In this document: positions 31,859 to 39,101 of the stretch, in pieces
How the letters are laid out: each line of letters starts with the position of its first letter
How positions within the stretch are numbered: position 1 is the stretch's first letter
Assembly (NCBI RefSeq): GCF_000428145.1
Contig: NZ_KE386631.1
Location: 13,184 to 52,284 of the forward strand
Direction of reading: 5' to 3'
Source of the DNA: Chitinilyticum litopenaei DSM 21440
Lineage (GTDB): Bacteria > Pseudomonadota > Gammaproteobacteria > Burkholderiales > Chitinibacteraceae
DNA: 39,101 nucleotides
The notes under the pieces: generated by a model
Seen by the model: the letters and a program-made list of their open reading frames with translations, nothing else
Told to the model about the DNA's origin: nothing
Databases searched by the model: none
Translations under genes and position numbers: made by a program

Positions 31859-33322
31859 TTACTGCGCTTCGCCCTCGTCGGCCGGCTGGCCGCCTTCTTC
31901 CCAGGGCATGGGTACGGTGATGCCGTTGAGCACGAAGGTACCGCCGTTCAGGCTGGCCTTGGCCGACAGCATGCCGTTTTCCTCGATCAGCAGCTTCTGC
32001 TCGGTCAGCTTCGCGATCTGGCCCTCGACGAACTGGGTGGCCAAGAAGTCGATGTCTTCCTGGTTGGCCTGCGCGTTGATGCCGGTCAGCAGCGTGCGGA
32101 ACTGCCAGATGGCCAGCGTTTCCGCGACCTTGCGCGGCACCTTGAAGTCGGCCTTGGCGTCCAGGCGCTTGAAGAACTGTACGCCGTTGTTCAGGTCTTC
32201 CGGTTTGAAGCCCTTCAGTCCGACAGCGCCGGTGAACTGCACGGCGCCATCGGGCACCTTGATGTCCAGCTTGGTGATGGCCAGGCGCGGGTCATGCGTG
32301 AGCAGCGGCATGCCGTCGGTCTGCGCCAGCTTCATCAGTGCCTCGGTGAACTGCTCGCTGCTGAGCTGCTGCTTTTGCAGGCTGGTCATCGCGGTGGCGA
32401 GCTTGGACAGCGTCGGGCCATGCAGGTGGGTGGCTTCCGCCTGCAGCACGGCCGGGCCGTAGGGCTGGTCGTCGAGCACCAGCTTGTCCAGCGTGATGTC
32501 GGCATTGGCATTGATGAATTCGCCCTCTTCGACAATCTTGCCGGCGTAGGCGATCTTGTTGAGCTGCAGCTTGAAGGGGGTGTCCTTTTCCAGCTGCAGG
32601 GCAAAGCTCTCGACAGACAGCGCCGTGCTGCCCAGCATCACGCCGGTCTTGCCGCGGGTGTTGTCGAAATTGAGCTGCAGGTTTTTCAGCGCGGCATTGA
32701 AATGGCCCTTGGCGCTGCTTTCCAGCAGCGGCGCGGTGGCGCTGAACTTGACGCGATTGAAGTCGCCGCCGTAATCCAGCGTGGCATCCAGCCCGCCCCA
32801 CTTGGCCTTGAAGCCGGAGACGGCTTCCGAGTAGTCAAAGGCGGGCACGCGGATCTGCATCACGCCATCGTCATTGAAGGCGATGCGGTTTTCGATTTCG
32901 ATCGGCGGCTGGTCGCCAAAGAACTGCTTGAGCAGCTTTTCGGTTTCCGGGGTGTACTTGAATTCGGTCGTGACCACGGCCTTGTACGGCGTCGGATTGA
33001 AGCGGCCGAGCAGCGGCAGCGGGCCGTGCTGGACGTGATTGACGAAGGTCAGTTCGATCTTGGGCAGCGTTTCGCCTTCGCGCTCGATCAGGAAGCGGTA
33101 CATGCCAGGGTCGAGCTGCAGCGTGGTGGTCTCGGTCGAGCTGAACCAGCCCGGCTGGTAGTCGTGGTGCTTGACGATGAAGTAGGGCAGGCTGGCGATC
33201 CAGTCATGCTGTTTCTTCATGGTCTCGGCCACGGCGCGGCCGGCGTACCAGCTGCCGCCCACATGGCCCGCCACCAGCACGGCGATGGCGGCGCTGCCGG
33301 CGATGATCAGTTTACGTTTCAC
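31859..33322 (-). CDS. YdgA-like DUF945 family protein
   Basis: A 487-aa protein with an N-terminal membrane anchor (IIAGSAAIAVLVAGHVGGSW, about 5-24), then a long beta-rich periplasmic region, as in E. coli YdgA. GSWYAGRAVAE after the anchor and the PGWFSSTETTTLQ motif are family features. Function is not known; related proteins are thought to act in the cell envelope. The start is taken as GTG 33322, with AGGAG ten bases upstream, because homology begins at the anchor. An ATG at 33358 is in frame but has no ribosome site. It is followed by a strong terminator. Confidence 0.82.
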   Translation of the reverse strand: MKRKLIIAGSAAIAVLVAGHVGGSWYAGRAVAETMKKQHDWIASLPYFIVKHHDYQPGWFSSTETTTLQLDPGMYRFLIEREGETLPKIELTFVNHVQHGPLPLLGRFNPTPYKAVVTTEFKYTPETEKLLKQFFGDQPPIEIENRIAFNDDGVMQIRVPAFDYSEAVSGFKAKWGGLDATLDYGGDFNRVKFSATAPLLESSAKGHFNAALKNLQLNFDNTRGKTGVMLGSTALSVESFALQLEKDTPFKLQLNKIAYAGKIVEEGEFINANADITLDKLVLDDQPYGPAVLQAEATHLHGPTLSKLATAMTSLQKQQLSSEQFTEALMKLAQTDGMPLLTHDPRLAITKLDIKVPDGAVQFTGAVGLKGFKPEDLNNGVQFFKRLDAKADFKVPRKVAETLAIWQFRTLLTGINAQANQEDIDFLATQFVEGQIAKLTEQKLLIEENGMLSAKASLNGGTFVLNGITVPMPWEEGGQPADEGEAQ

Positions 33323-33367
33323 GCTTGCTGCACTCCTGCTCGGTATTTTGCTCAGCATATAAGAATC

Positions 33368-33431
33368 GAGGCACTGCGCGAAACTGCAGTCGTGCACAGC
33401 GGGTGCGACTGTCGGTTTCCTGCAGTGCCTC
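33368..33431. repeat. Long imperfect inverted repeat between purB and the DUF945 gene
   Basis: Arms of about 30 nt, 33368-33397 (starting GAGGCACTGC) and 33403-33431 (ending GCAGTGCCTC), pair with only a few mismatches around a 5-nt loop. There is no T tract. It could be a processing or attenuation hairpin downstream of purB, or part of the leader of the DUF945 gene. Confidence 0.6.
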
Positions 33432-33457
33432 GTGGCAAATCTTCAGCCCATCAAGAC

Positions 33458-34828
33458 TCAGATGCGGCGCGCCAGTTCCTCGGCAATGCCAAGATACGAG
33501 GCCGGTGTCAGTTCCTTCAGGCGCAGCTTCTCGTCGGCCGGGATGTCCAGACCGTCGATGAACACGGCCAGCGTTTCGCGGGTGATGCCGCTCTTGCCGC
33601 GGGTCAGCGCCTTCAGCTGTTCGTAGGGGTTGGCCACGGCGTAGCGGCGCATCACGGTCTGGATCGGCTCGGCCAGCACTTCCCAGTTGGCGTCCAGGTC
33701 TTTCAGCATCGCGTTGCGGTCGGCCAGCAGCTTGTTCAGGCCCTTCAGGCAGGACACGTAACCCAGCAGCGAGTAACCGAGGCCGACACCCATATTGCGC
33801 AGCACGGTCGAATCGGTCAGGTCACGCTGCCAGCGCGAGATCGGCAGCTTTTGCGACAGGTGGGTCAGGATGGCGTTGGCGATGCCCAGATTGCCTTCGG
33901 AATTCTCGAAGTCGATCGGGTTGACCTTGTGCGGCATGGTGGACGAGCCGACTTCGCCTTCCTTGACCTTCTGCTTGAAGAAGCCCAGCGAGATGTAACC
34001 CCACACGTCGCGGTTGAAGTCGACCAGGATGGTGTTCACGCGTGCGAAGTTGTCATAGAGCTCGCTCATGTAATCGTGCGGCTCGATCTGGATGGTGTAG
34101 GGGTTGAAGGTGATGCCCAGGCTTTCGACGAAGCGGCGGGCGAAACCCTCCCAGTCAAAGCCCGGGTAGGCCGACAGGTGGGCGTTGTAGTTGCCCACGG
34201 CGCCATTGATCTTGCCCAGCAGCTCGACCTGCTCAATGCGCTTCAACTGGCGTTCCAGGCGGTAGGCGACATTGGCCAGTTCCTTGCCCATGGTCGTCGG
34301 CGTGGCCGGCTGGCCGTGCGTGCGGCTCATCATCGGGGCGTCGGCCAGCTCGTGGGCCAGCTCCTTCACCTTGGCGATGATGGCGGTCAGTTGCGGCAGC
34401 AGCGCCTGCTCGCGCGCGCCTTTCAGCATCAGCGCATGGCTGAGGTTGTTGATGTCTTCGCTGGTGCAGGCAAAGTGGATGAACTCGCTGGCGGCCGAGA
34501 CTTCCTGGTTGCCCGACAGGCGTTCCTTCAGCCAGTACTCGACGGCTTTCACGTCGTGGTTGGTGGTGCGCTCGATGGTCTTCACCTCAACCGCGTGTTC
34601 CGGGCTGAACTGGGCTACGACGGCATCCAGTTCGGCGATGGTGGCGGCACAGAAGGGCTTCACCTCGGCAATGGCCGGCTCGGCGGCCAGCGCCTTCAGC
34701 CACGCCACTTCAACGGCTACGCGGTTCTTGATCAGCGCGAATTCGCTGAAGTGCGGGCGCAGCTCGGCAAGCTGCTTCTCGTAACGGCCATCCAGCGGGG
34801 ACAGCGCGGTCAGTGCGGAAAGATCCAT
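33458..34828 (-). CDS. purB: Adenylosuccinate lyase
   Basis: A 456-aa enzyme of the fumarase/aspartase superfamily (E. coli PurB 456). It acts twice in purine synthesis, cleaving SAICAR and adenylosuccinate with release of fumarate. The signature loop GSSTMPHKVNPIDFENSEG is intact, as are the TSEDINNLSHALML and MSRTHGQPATPTTMGKE motifs with the catalytic His. It stands alone, separated from the DUF945 gene by a long hairpin. Confidence 0.97.
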   Translation of the reverse strand: MDLSALTALSPLDGRYEKQLAELRPHFSEFALIKNRVAVEVAWLKALAAEPAIAEVKPFCAATIAELDAVVAQFSPEHAVEVKTIERTTNHDVKAVEYWLKERLSGNQEVSAASEFIHFACTSEDINNLSHALMLKGAREQALLPQLTAIIAKVKELAHELADAPMMSRTHGQPATPTTMGKELANVAYRLERQLKRIEQVELLGKINGAVGNYNAHLSAYPGFDWEGFARRFVESLGITFNPYTIQIEPHDYMSELYDNFARVNTILVDFNRDVWGYISLGFFKQKVKEGEVGSSTMPHKVNPIDFENSEGNLGIANAILTHLSQKLPISRWQRDLTDSTVLRNMGVGLGYSLLGYVSCLKGLNKLLADRNAMLKDLDANWEVLAEPIQTVMRRYAVANPYEQLKALTRGKSGITRETLAVFIDGLDIPADEKLRLKELTPASYLGIAEELARRI

Positions 34829-35005
34829 GGCGACTCAAGTCCAGAACAAGGCAAAACAAAAGCGAAATTCTACCTGAAAACCGGCGGGCTGGTCCGCAAG
34901 CCACGCCAGGCGGGGGGGGGCGGTGCCGCAGCAGGCCCTTGATCGGCATCAATGATAAAGAAAAACGGAATCGTTATCGTTTGTGCTTTTGCGCGGAGGC
35001 GGACA

Positions 35006-36187
35006 ATGGCGGGGCGGATGGCGGCGGTGGCGGGACAAATGACAGGCGGGCAACTCACGCGCCGGCGGCTCTTGCAGGGTTTGCTGGTGCTGGGCGCGCT
35101 GCCGCTGACCGGCATCGGGCGGGCTGCGCCGGTGCCGGAGGCGGGTGTTGCGCTGATCGGCGCCAGCTGGCGCGGCCCCAATGCCGGTGACGCCTATTAT
35201 GCCGGCGTGCTGGAGGCTGACTGGCGCGCCCGCACGCTGCGCATCCGCTATGCCGTGCCGCTGCCCGGTCGCGCGCATGCGCTGCTGGCCGAGCCGGAGC
35301 CGGAGCTGGGGCTGCTGGTGCTGGCGGCGCGCCCCGGCAAGTGGCTCTTGCGTTGCAATGATCGTGGCGAGATCGTCCAGCACTTCGATGTGGCGGCCGA
35401 ATCGGCGCATCGCCTGAATGGCCATGCCGTGTACTCAGAAGATGGCCGGCGGCTCTTCTGTACCGAAACCGACAGCCGTGACGGCAAGGGGCGCATCGGG
35501 GTGCGCGATGCGCGCAGTCTGGCCATGCTCACCACCTGGGATACGGGCGGGATCGACCCGCACCAACTGTTGCCGGATGCGGCGGGGAACCTGCTGGTGG
35601 CCAATGGTGGCGCGCCGCGCACGGCCAGCGATGCCAAGCATGATCTGCAGCGCATGGCGCCTTCGCTGGTGCGCCTCGAAACCGGCGCCGGCCGGCGCTT
35701 GGGGCAGTGGACCTTGCCCGACCCGCGCCTGAGCCTGCGGCATCTGGCCTGGGGGCTGCCCGATGCGGCGGGGCTGCGCTATCTGGGCATCGCCATCCAG
35801 GCGGAACACGACAGCCGCGCCGAGCGCGCCCGCGCGCCGGTGCTGGCCGTATTCGACGGTGAACGCCTGTGGACGCCTGCTGGCGGCAATGACGGAGTGG
35901 GTTACAGCGGCGACATTGTGACGGCTTGCGACGGCGGTTTTGCGCTGTCGAGCAATCAGGCCGGCAAGGTGCTGCTGTGGCGTCCGGGATTGCCGGACAA
36001 GCTCGAACAGATTGTGGACTTCAAGGAAAGCTACGCGCTGGCGCACTGGCCGGGGCCGCAGGCCAGCGGCGGCGTGATGGTGGCTACCGCCTTTGGCCTG
36101 GTGCGCTGGCATCCGCAGGCGCAGCCGGCATTTCTGGCCTGGCCAGAGCCCATGGCGCTCGACAATCACTGGATCAGCCTGGCCTGA
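35006..36187 (+). CDS. DUF1513 Tat-exported protein, iron-uptake context
   Basis: A 393-aa protein. A twin-arginine signal, TRRRLLQGLLVLGALPL, leads to a beta-propeller-like domain (motifs GRAHALLAEPE, HRLNGHAVYSEDGRRLFCTE, GIDPHQLL). DUF1513 proteins usually sit with Fur-regulated iron genes (imelysin, di-haem peroxidase-like proteins), but their role is unknown. Start 35006 has GGAGG six bases upstream; an earlier ATG at 34952 would place 18 residues before the Tat signal. The following genes are tonB, exbB and exbD, which fits an iron role. The GATAA...TTATC arrangement upstream (34955-34979) is a weak Fur-like sequence only. Confidence 0.82.
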   Translation: MAGRMAAVAGQMTGGQLTRRRLLQGLLVLGALPLTGIGRAAPVPEAGVALIGASWRGPNAGDAYYAGVLEADWRARTLRIRYAVPLPGRAHALLAEPEPELGLLVLAARPGKWLLRCNDRGEIVQHFDVAAESAHRLNGHAVYSEDGRRLFCTETDSRDGKGRIGVRDARSLAMLTTWDTGGIDPHQLLPDAAGNLLVANGGAPRTASDAKHDLQRMAPSLVRLETGAGRRLGQWTLPDPRLSLRHLAWGLPDAAGLRYLGIAIQAEHDSRAERARAPVLAVFDGERLWTPAGGNDGVGYSGDIVTACDGGFALSSNQAGKVLLWRPGLPDKLEQIVDFKESYALAHWPGPQASGGVMVATAFGLVRWHPQAQPAFLAWPEPMALDNHWISLA

Positions 36188-36255
36188 AGCGGGGGCGGAT
36201 GGCCTTCTGGTCACCTGTCAGCCGGCTTGTAAGTGAGAATGAATTACGATACCAT

Positions 36256-36969
36256 ATGAGTATGATTATCAATAACGATTTCTCATTCCGTCAGCATGGT
36301 CCGGTTTTTGCCCTGGTGCTGGGCCTGCATGCCGCGGCCGTCTTCGGCATGCTGCGGCTGGGGCCGCCGGCCTCCAGGCCGGAGCCGCTGATGGTGCAGC
36401 CGCTGATGGTGGCCATGGGCAGCCCGCAGCCCAAGGTGGCCCCCGAGCCGCCCAAGCCGGAGCCACAGCCGAAAAAAGTGGTCCAGCCCAAGCCAAAAGT
36501 CGTGAAGACCGCGCCCAGGGCGCCGGTTCGCCAGCCGGCTCAGCCGGTGCAGAGCGCGGCCACGATGGCGGTGGCGGCGGCCGAAACGCCGGTGGCGCCA
36601 GCCAGCGACACCCGCAGTCAGCCGGTTGAGCCCGCCGCGCCGGCGGCAGGCAGTGCCCAGCCCAGCAAGGCACCGGCGGAAACCGTCGCACCCAGTTTTC
36701 ATGCGAATTACCTGAACAATCCGAAACCGCCCTATCCGCCGGCTTCGCTGGCGCTGGGCGAGGAGGGCACGGTGATGCTCAAGGTGCAGGTCAGCGCGCG
36801 CGGCGAGGCAGACCAGGTTGATCTGCACCGCTCCAGCGGTTTCCCGCGGCTGGACGCGGCCGCGCTGTCCACCGTCAAGCGCTGGCGCTTCGTGCCTGCC
36901 CGCCAGGGCGACACGGCCGTGTCCGGCACGGTAATCGTTCCCCTCAATTTCTCCATCAAGAAGGCTTAA
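36256..36969 (+). CDS. tonB: Energy transducer TonB
   Basis: A 237-aa TonB. One N-terminal membrane segment (PVFALVLGLHAAAVFGML, about 16-33) is followed by a Pro/Lys-rich spacer (PEPPKPEPQPKKVVQPKPK, about 60-80) and a C-terminal TonB box-binding domain (YLNNPKPPYPPASLALGEEG, VDLHRSSGFPRLDAAALSTV, about 155-237). It spans the periplasm and passes proton-motive energy from ExbB/ExbD to outer-membrane receptors. The start is at MSMIINND; a second ATG two codons on is possible. A Fur-like sequence overlaps the start. It is 68 bp after the DUF1513 gene and 4 bp before exbB. Confidence 0.94.
   Translation: MSMIINNDFSFRQHGPVFALVLGLHAAAVFGMLRLGPPASRPEPLMVQPLMVAMGSPQPKVAPEPPKPEPQPKKVVQPKPKVVKTAPRAPVRQPAQPVQSAATMAVAAAETPVAPASDTRSQPVEPAAPAAGSAQPSKAPAETVAPSFHANYLNNPKPPYPPASLALGEEGTVMLKVQVSARGEADQVDLHRSSGFPRLDAAALSTVKRWRFVPARQGDTAVSGTVIVPLNFSIKKA
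36259..36277. promoter_or_regulatory. Candidate Fur box over the tonB start
   Basis: GAGTATGATTATCAATAAC matches 14 of the 19 positions of the classical Fur consensus. GAGAATGAATTACG lies just upstream. A site here would block the tonB start. Confidence 0.5.
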
Positions 36970-36973
36970 TGCA

Positions 36974-37645
36974 ATGAATCTGTATCTGGTTCTGCACTCG
37001 GGTGATCCGGTGCTGGTGTCGACCTTTGCACTGCTGATGCTCATGTCCATTGCCAGCTGGTGCGTGATCGTGATCCGCGTGCGTCATTCCTGGCTGACCG
37101 GCCGCCGCCAGCGCGAATTCACCCGCGCGTTCTGGGATGCCAGCAACTGGGCGCAAGCCAGCGAGCTGGCGGTCGCCCACGATTCCCCGGCTGCCCGCCT
37201 GGCGCGCGCCGGTGGCGAGGGCCTGCTGCATTACCGCAATCACGAAAGCGCCGCACTGGGCAAATCGGTATCGCTGGATGACTATCTGGTGCGCAAGCTG
37301 CGCAATCACCTGCAACAGGAAACCGCCAGTCTCGAGCGCGGCCTGACCTGGCTGGCCACCGTCGGCTCGATCGCGCCCTTTGTCGGCCTGTTTGGCACGG
37401 TCTGGGGTATCTACAACGCGCTGCTCGGCATCGCTGCGGCCGGCAATGCCTCGCTGGCCACCGTGGCCGGCCCGATCGGCGAAGCACTGGTCGCCACTGC
37501 TGCCGGCCTGGCCGTCGCGATTCCGGCCGTGGTTGCCTACAACGCCTTTGTGCGCATCAACCGCCGCTTCAGCCAGGAGCTCGACGGCTTTACCCACGAT
37601 CTGCATGCCCAGCTGCTGACCGAGGTGCACCATGGCGTTCGGTAG
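36974..37645 (+). CDS. exbB: Biopolymer transport protein ExbB
   Basis: A 223-aa MotA/TolQ/ExbB proton-channel protein. Three membrane segments are visible: near 15-35 (TFALLMLMSIASWCVIVI), 123-150 (LTWLATVGSIAPFVGLFGTVWGI) and 175-195 (EALVATAAGLAVAIPAVVAYN). These hold the conserved ExbB motifs. It forms the channel with ExbD. AAGAAGG precedes the start. It overlaps exbD by 14 bp. Confidence 0.95.
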   Translation: MNLYLVLHSGDPVLVSTFALLMLMSIASWCVIVIRVRHSWLTGRRQREFTRAFWDASNWAQASELAVAHDSPAARLARAGGEGLLHYRNHESAALGKSVSLDDYLVRKLRNHLQQETASLERGLTWLATVGSIAPFVGLFGTVWGIYNALLGIAAAGNASLATVAGPIGEALVATAAGLAVAIPAVVAYNAFVRINRRFSQELDGFTHDLHAQLLTEVHHGVR

Positions 37646-38045
37646 TTTCAGCGGGCAGGAACAGGCGCCGATGGCGGAAATCAACACCACGCCCCTGGTC
37701 GACGTGATGCTGGTGCTGCTGGTGGTCTTCATCGTTACCGCGCCGGTCATGAAGCATGCGGTGCGCGTCGAGTTGCCCAAGGCCGAAGCCGCCAAGCTGG
37801 AGGACAAGCAGGATGTCATCCGTCTGGGCGTCACCGCCGATGGCACGTTGAAGTGGGGCGAGGAGGATGTGGCCCGCGCCGACCTGCCAGACCGGTTTGC
37901 CGCCGCGTTTGCCAAGGATCCGCTGACCGAGGTGCATGTCTACGCCGACAAGGAAGCGCGTTACGAGCACATCGCGCAAACCATGGCGGCCGCTCAGCGC
38001 GCCGGTCTGAGCCGCATCGGGCTGATGACCGACGGCAGCGAATAA
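37632..38045 (+). CDS. exbD: Biopolymer transport protein ExbD
   Basis: A 137-aa protein with one N-terminal membrane segment (VDVMLVLLVVFIVTAPVM, about 23-40). It includes the proton-carrying Asp of TTPLVDVMLVLLVVF and ends in a small periplasmic domain with VHVYADKEARYEHIAQTM. It completes the TonB complex. The start lies inside exbB, so translation is coupled. Confidence 0.95.
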   Translation: MAFGSFSGQEQAPMAEINTTPLVDVMLVLLVVFIVTAPVMKHAVRVELPKAEAAKLEDKQDVIRLGVTADGTLKWGEEDVARADLPDRFAAAFAKDPLTEVHVYADKEARYEHIAQTMAAAQRAGLSRIGLMTDGSE

Positions 38046-38114
38046 GCCTGGCTGGCCGTACTGCCGCGTGGCGGTGCGGCGCCCTGTCTGGCTGGATTGG
38101 ATGGTTTTAAGCGT

Positions 38115-38163
38115 GGGTATGTTGCCATGGCCTTTCATTTGAAAAGGTTGTGGCTGTATACCC
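38115..38163. repeat. GGGTAT-type palindromic repeat before the receptor gene
   Basis: GGGTATGTTGCCATGGCC and, inverted, GGGTATACAGCCACAACC form an imperfect hairpin with loop CATTTGA. It lies between exbD and the receptor gene and so is transcribed if they are one unit. Confidence 0.65.
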
Positions 38164-38250
38164 TGCGATCTATTGGCGCTGGTGCTACCCGGCAGCCTTG
38201 ATTTACCCAAGCAATGGCGGGGCGACCCGCCACTATTTTTGTCCCAAAGA

Positions 38251-38268
38251 GAAAATGAGAATGAGAAA
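38251..38268 (+). promoter_or_regulatory. Weak Fur-like hexamer array at the receptor start
   Basis: GAAAAT, GAGAAT and GAGAAA lie in a row across the start codon, resembling the GATAAT hexamers of Fur sites. This is only suggestive. Confidence 0.3.
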
Positions 38269-38806
38269 CACGAGCAAAAAGCATGTGCGTCATCTGGCAA
38301 AACTGCCGGCGGCCGCAGCGCTGTTCGGCCTGACCGCCGGCCTGGTCCAGGCGGCCGACACCGTGCTGGCGCCGGTACAGGTGACGGCTGAAACCCGTGA
38401 TCCGAACAGCACGGTCGGCACCTATGCCGCACCGACGGTGACCGTGGGTCGCACCAAGCAGGCACCGCGTGATGTGCCGCAATCGGTGACCAGCATTACC
38501 CAGGAATTGATGCAGGATCAGGATGCCAACACGCTCAAGGAAGCCCTGCGCAATGCGGTTGGCGTGACCTTCAACGCCGCCGAGGGCGGTGCCAGCGGTG
38601 ACGGCGTGCGCCTGCGTGGCTTCAATACCTCGAACGACCTGTATCTGGACGGTTTCCGCGATTCCGCCCAATACAACCGCGACACCTTCAACCTCGACCG
38701 TGTGGAAGTACTGCGCGGCTCGGCCTCGATGCTCTATGGCCGCGGTTCGACCGGCGGCGTGATCAACCAGGCCAGCAAGACGCCGTTCAAGAGCAACTGG
38801 CATGAA
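38255..38806 (+). pseudogene. TonB-dependent siderophore receptor, 5' part, interrupted by an IS
   Basis: The N-terminal 180 or so residues of an outer-membrane siderophore receptor. A signal peptide (LPAAAALFGLTAGLVQAA) is followed by a TonB box-like VLAPVQVTAE and the plug domain: RTKQAPRDVPQSVTSITQEL, RGFNTSNDLYLDGFRDSAQY, VEVLRGSASMLYGRGSTGG and VINQASKTPF. After TPFKSNWHE the homology stops. The frame stays open but encodes no receptor sequence, and the other strand encodes a transposase. The gene is therefore broken by an insertion near 38807. It would import a ferric siderophore with the TonB system upstream. The start ATG 38255 has a weak AGAG upstream. Confidence 0.87.
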
Positions 38807-39101
38807 CCCAGATTGTCCATTAGCCACTTCGCAGTCCTTGGACAACCGGCGGAGCCGAAGCATTGGCCCAAAGTCCGGAGAACCAGGCGCGTTTGCGGCG
38901 GGGAATCGATAGCATCAGGTGGTTCTGCTTGCTGCCCTGACCCCACGCGCCGCCAATCGCCAGCACCAGCCCATGCAGCGTCGACAGCGTGTGCTGAACC
39001 CGGGAGCGCAGCACGGCCTGCCGAAACAGGCTCATCAGGTTGTAGGCCAGCATGGCAAAGCCCAGCGCAGCTTCGGTGGCCCAAAAATCCCGCATGTTGA
39101 A
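38807..39101 (-). mobile_element. Insertion sequence, one end (IS1380/DDE group-1 type), runs off the window
   Basis: From about 38807 (CCCAGATTGTCC) receptor homology ends and minus-strand transposase coding starts. The exact junction and target duplication cannot be set without the other end. Confidence 0.75.
38820..39101 (-). CDS. Transposase C-terminus (partial)
   Basis: The last 93 or so residues of a DDE transposase. The start is beyond the window. The sequence FNMRDFWATEAALGFAMLAY, then NLMSLFRQAVL, VQHTLSTLHGLVLAIGGAW and RKRAWFSGLW, is like the end of group-1 DDE transposases of the IS1380 type. It ends with TAA at 38820, about 13 bp inside the element end. I am sure it is a transposase but less sure of the exact IS family. 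Confidence 0.78.
   Translation of the reverse strand, partial: FNMRDFWATEAALGFAMLAYNLMSLFRQAVLRSRVQHTLSTLHGLVLAIGGAWGQGSKQNHLMLSIPRRKRAWFSGLWANASAPPVVQGLRSG

Noticed and set aside
34911..34920. Run of nine G bases upstream of the DUF1513 gene as a phase-variation tract
   Set aside because: It lies about 90 bp upstream of the start codon, outside any frame and not between likely promoter boxes; evidence is too thin.
32294..34942. Very long open frame (882 codons) on the plus strand
   Set aside because: It runs antisense to purB and the DUF945 gene; the codon bias of GC-rich genes keeps the opposite frame open. The peptide is low-complexity and matches nothing.
38734..39084. Second minus-strand frame overlapping the IS end
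   Set aside because: It crosses the junction into the receptor gene and lacks transposase motifs; the frame at 38820-39101 is the real one.

Overview
The window is GC-rich DNA from what looks like a betaproteobacterium, most likely a Neisseriales-type organism. This rests on the gene set (FNR-type regulator divergent from hemN, hemW, rnk, a YdgA/DUF945 protein, TonB/ExbB/ExbD) and on copies of the ATTCCC-N8-GGGAAT repeat core known as dRS3 in Neisseria. No rRNA or species marker is present, so the assignment is an inference.

Layout. 1-7.9 kb: a 2-aminoethylphosphonate (AEP) cluster on the minus strand. It runs phnS (binding protein), phnT (ATPase), phnU (permease), a PhnZ-like HD protein and phnW (AEP:pyruvate transaminase), and is broken up by large structured repeats. 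8.0-11.2 kb: a histidinol-phosphatase-like IMPase, a rhodanese, and an amino-acid-type binding protein interrupted by one in-frame amber codon. 11.2-11.6 kb: an island of nested small repeats. 11.6-15.1 kb: a minus-strand run fnr, unknown 232-aa protein, dienelactone hydrolase, glycerate kinase. 15.1-18.4 kb: hemN, divergent from fnr across a perfect FNR box, then two membrane proteins. 18.4-21.0 kb: a 90-aa protein coupled to a patatin-like gene (also split by one amber codon) and a lone GspF-like protein. 21.2-25.8 kb: tRNA-Thr, hemW, rnk, and a tight operon dusA, retropepsin-like protease, rdgB, 76-aa protein. 26-30.7 kb: a periplasmic sugar-binding protein, yqhD, tRNA-Gly, pxpA and a POT peptide transporter. 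31-34.8 kb: a repeat, a small membrane protein, a DUF945 protein and purB. 35-39.1 kb: an iron-uptake block (DUF1513 Tat protein, tonB, exbB, exbD) and a TonB-dependent siderophore receptor cut off by an insertion sequence that runs off the window.

The most unusual content is non-coding. Five copies or part-copies of a large element, 230-730 bp, are present. Complete copies consist of two inverted half-units around a GGGTAT-type repeat, bounded by ends like TTTAGCGCC. Each half-unit carries two hairpins whose loops are conserved while the stem sequences change with base pairing kept (covariation). This suggests a structured RNA or a folded single-stranded DNA substrate. The copies cluster in the phosphonate region, where they separate genes that would otherwise form one operon. 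A second family of small GGGTAT repeats also sits between operon genes and in one case supplies a ribosome binding site.

Working together: PhnSTU would import AEP and PhnW would start its breakdown. The usual partners (phnX, phnY/phnA or a PhnY dioxygenase) are not in this window. FNR probably controls hemN, and so anaerobic haem synthesis, and possibly its own operon. The TonB block energises outer-membrane siderophore uptake, but the adjacent receptor is broken.
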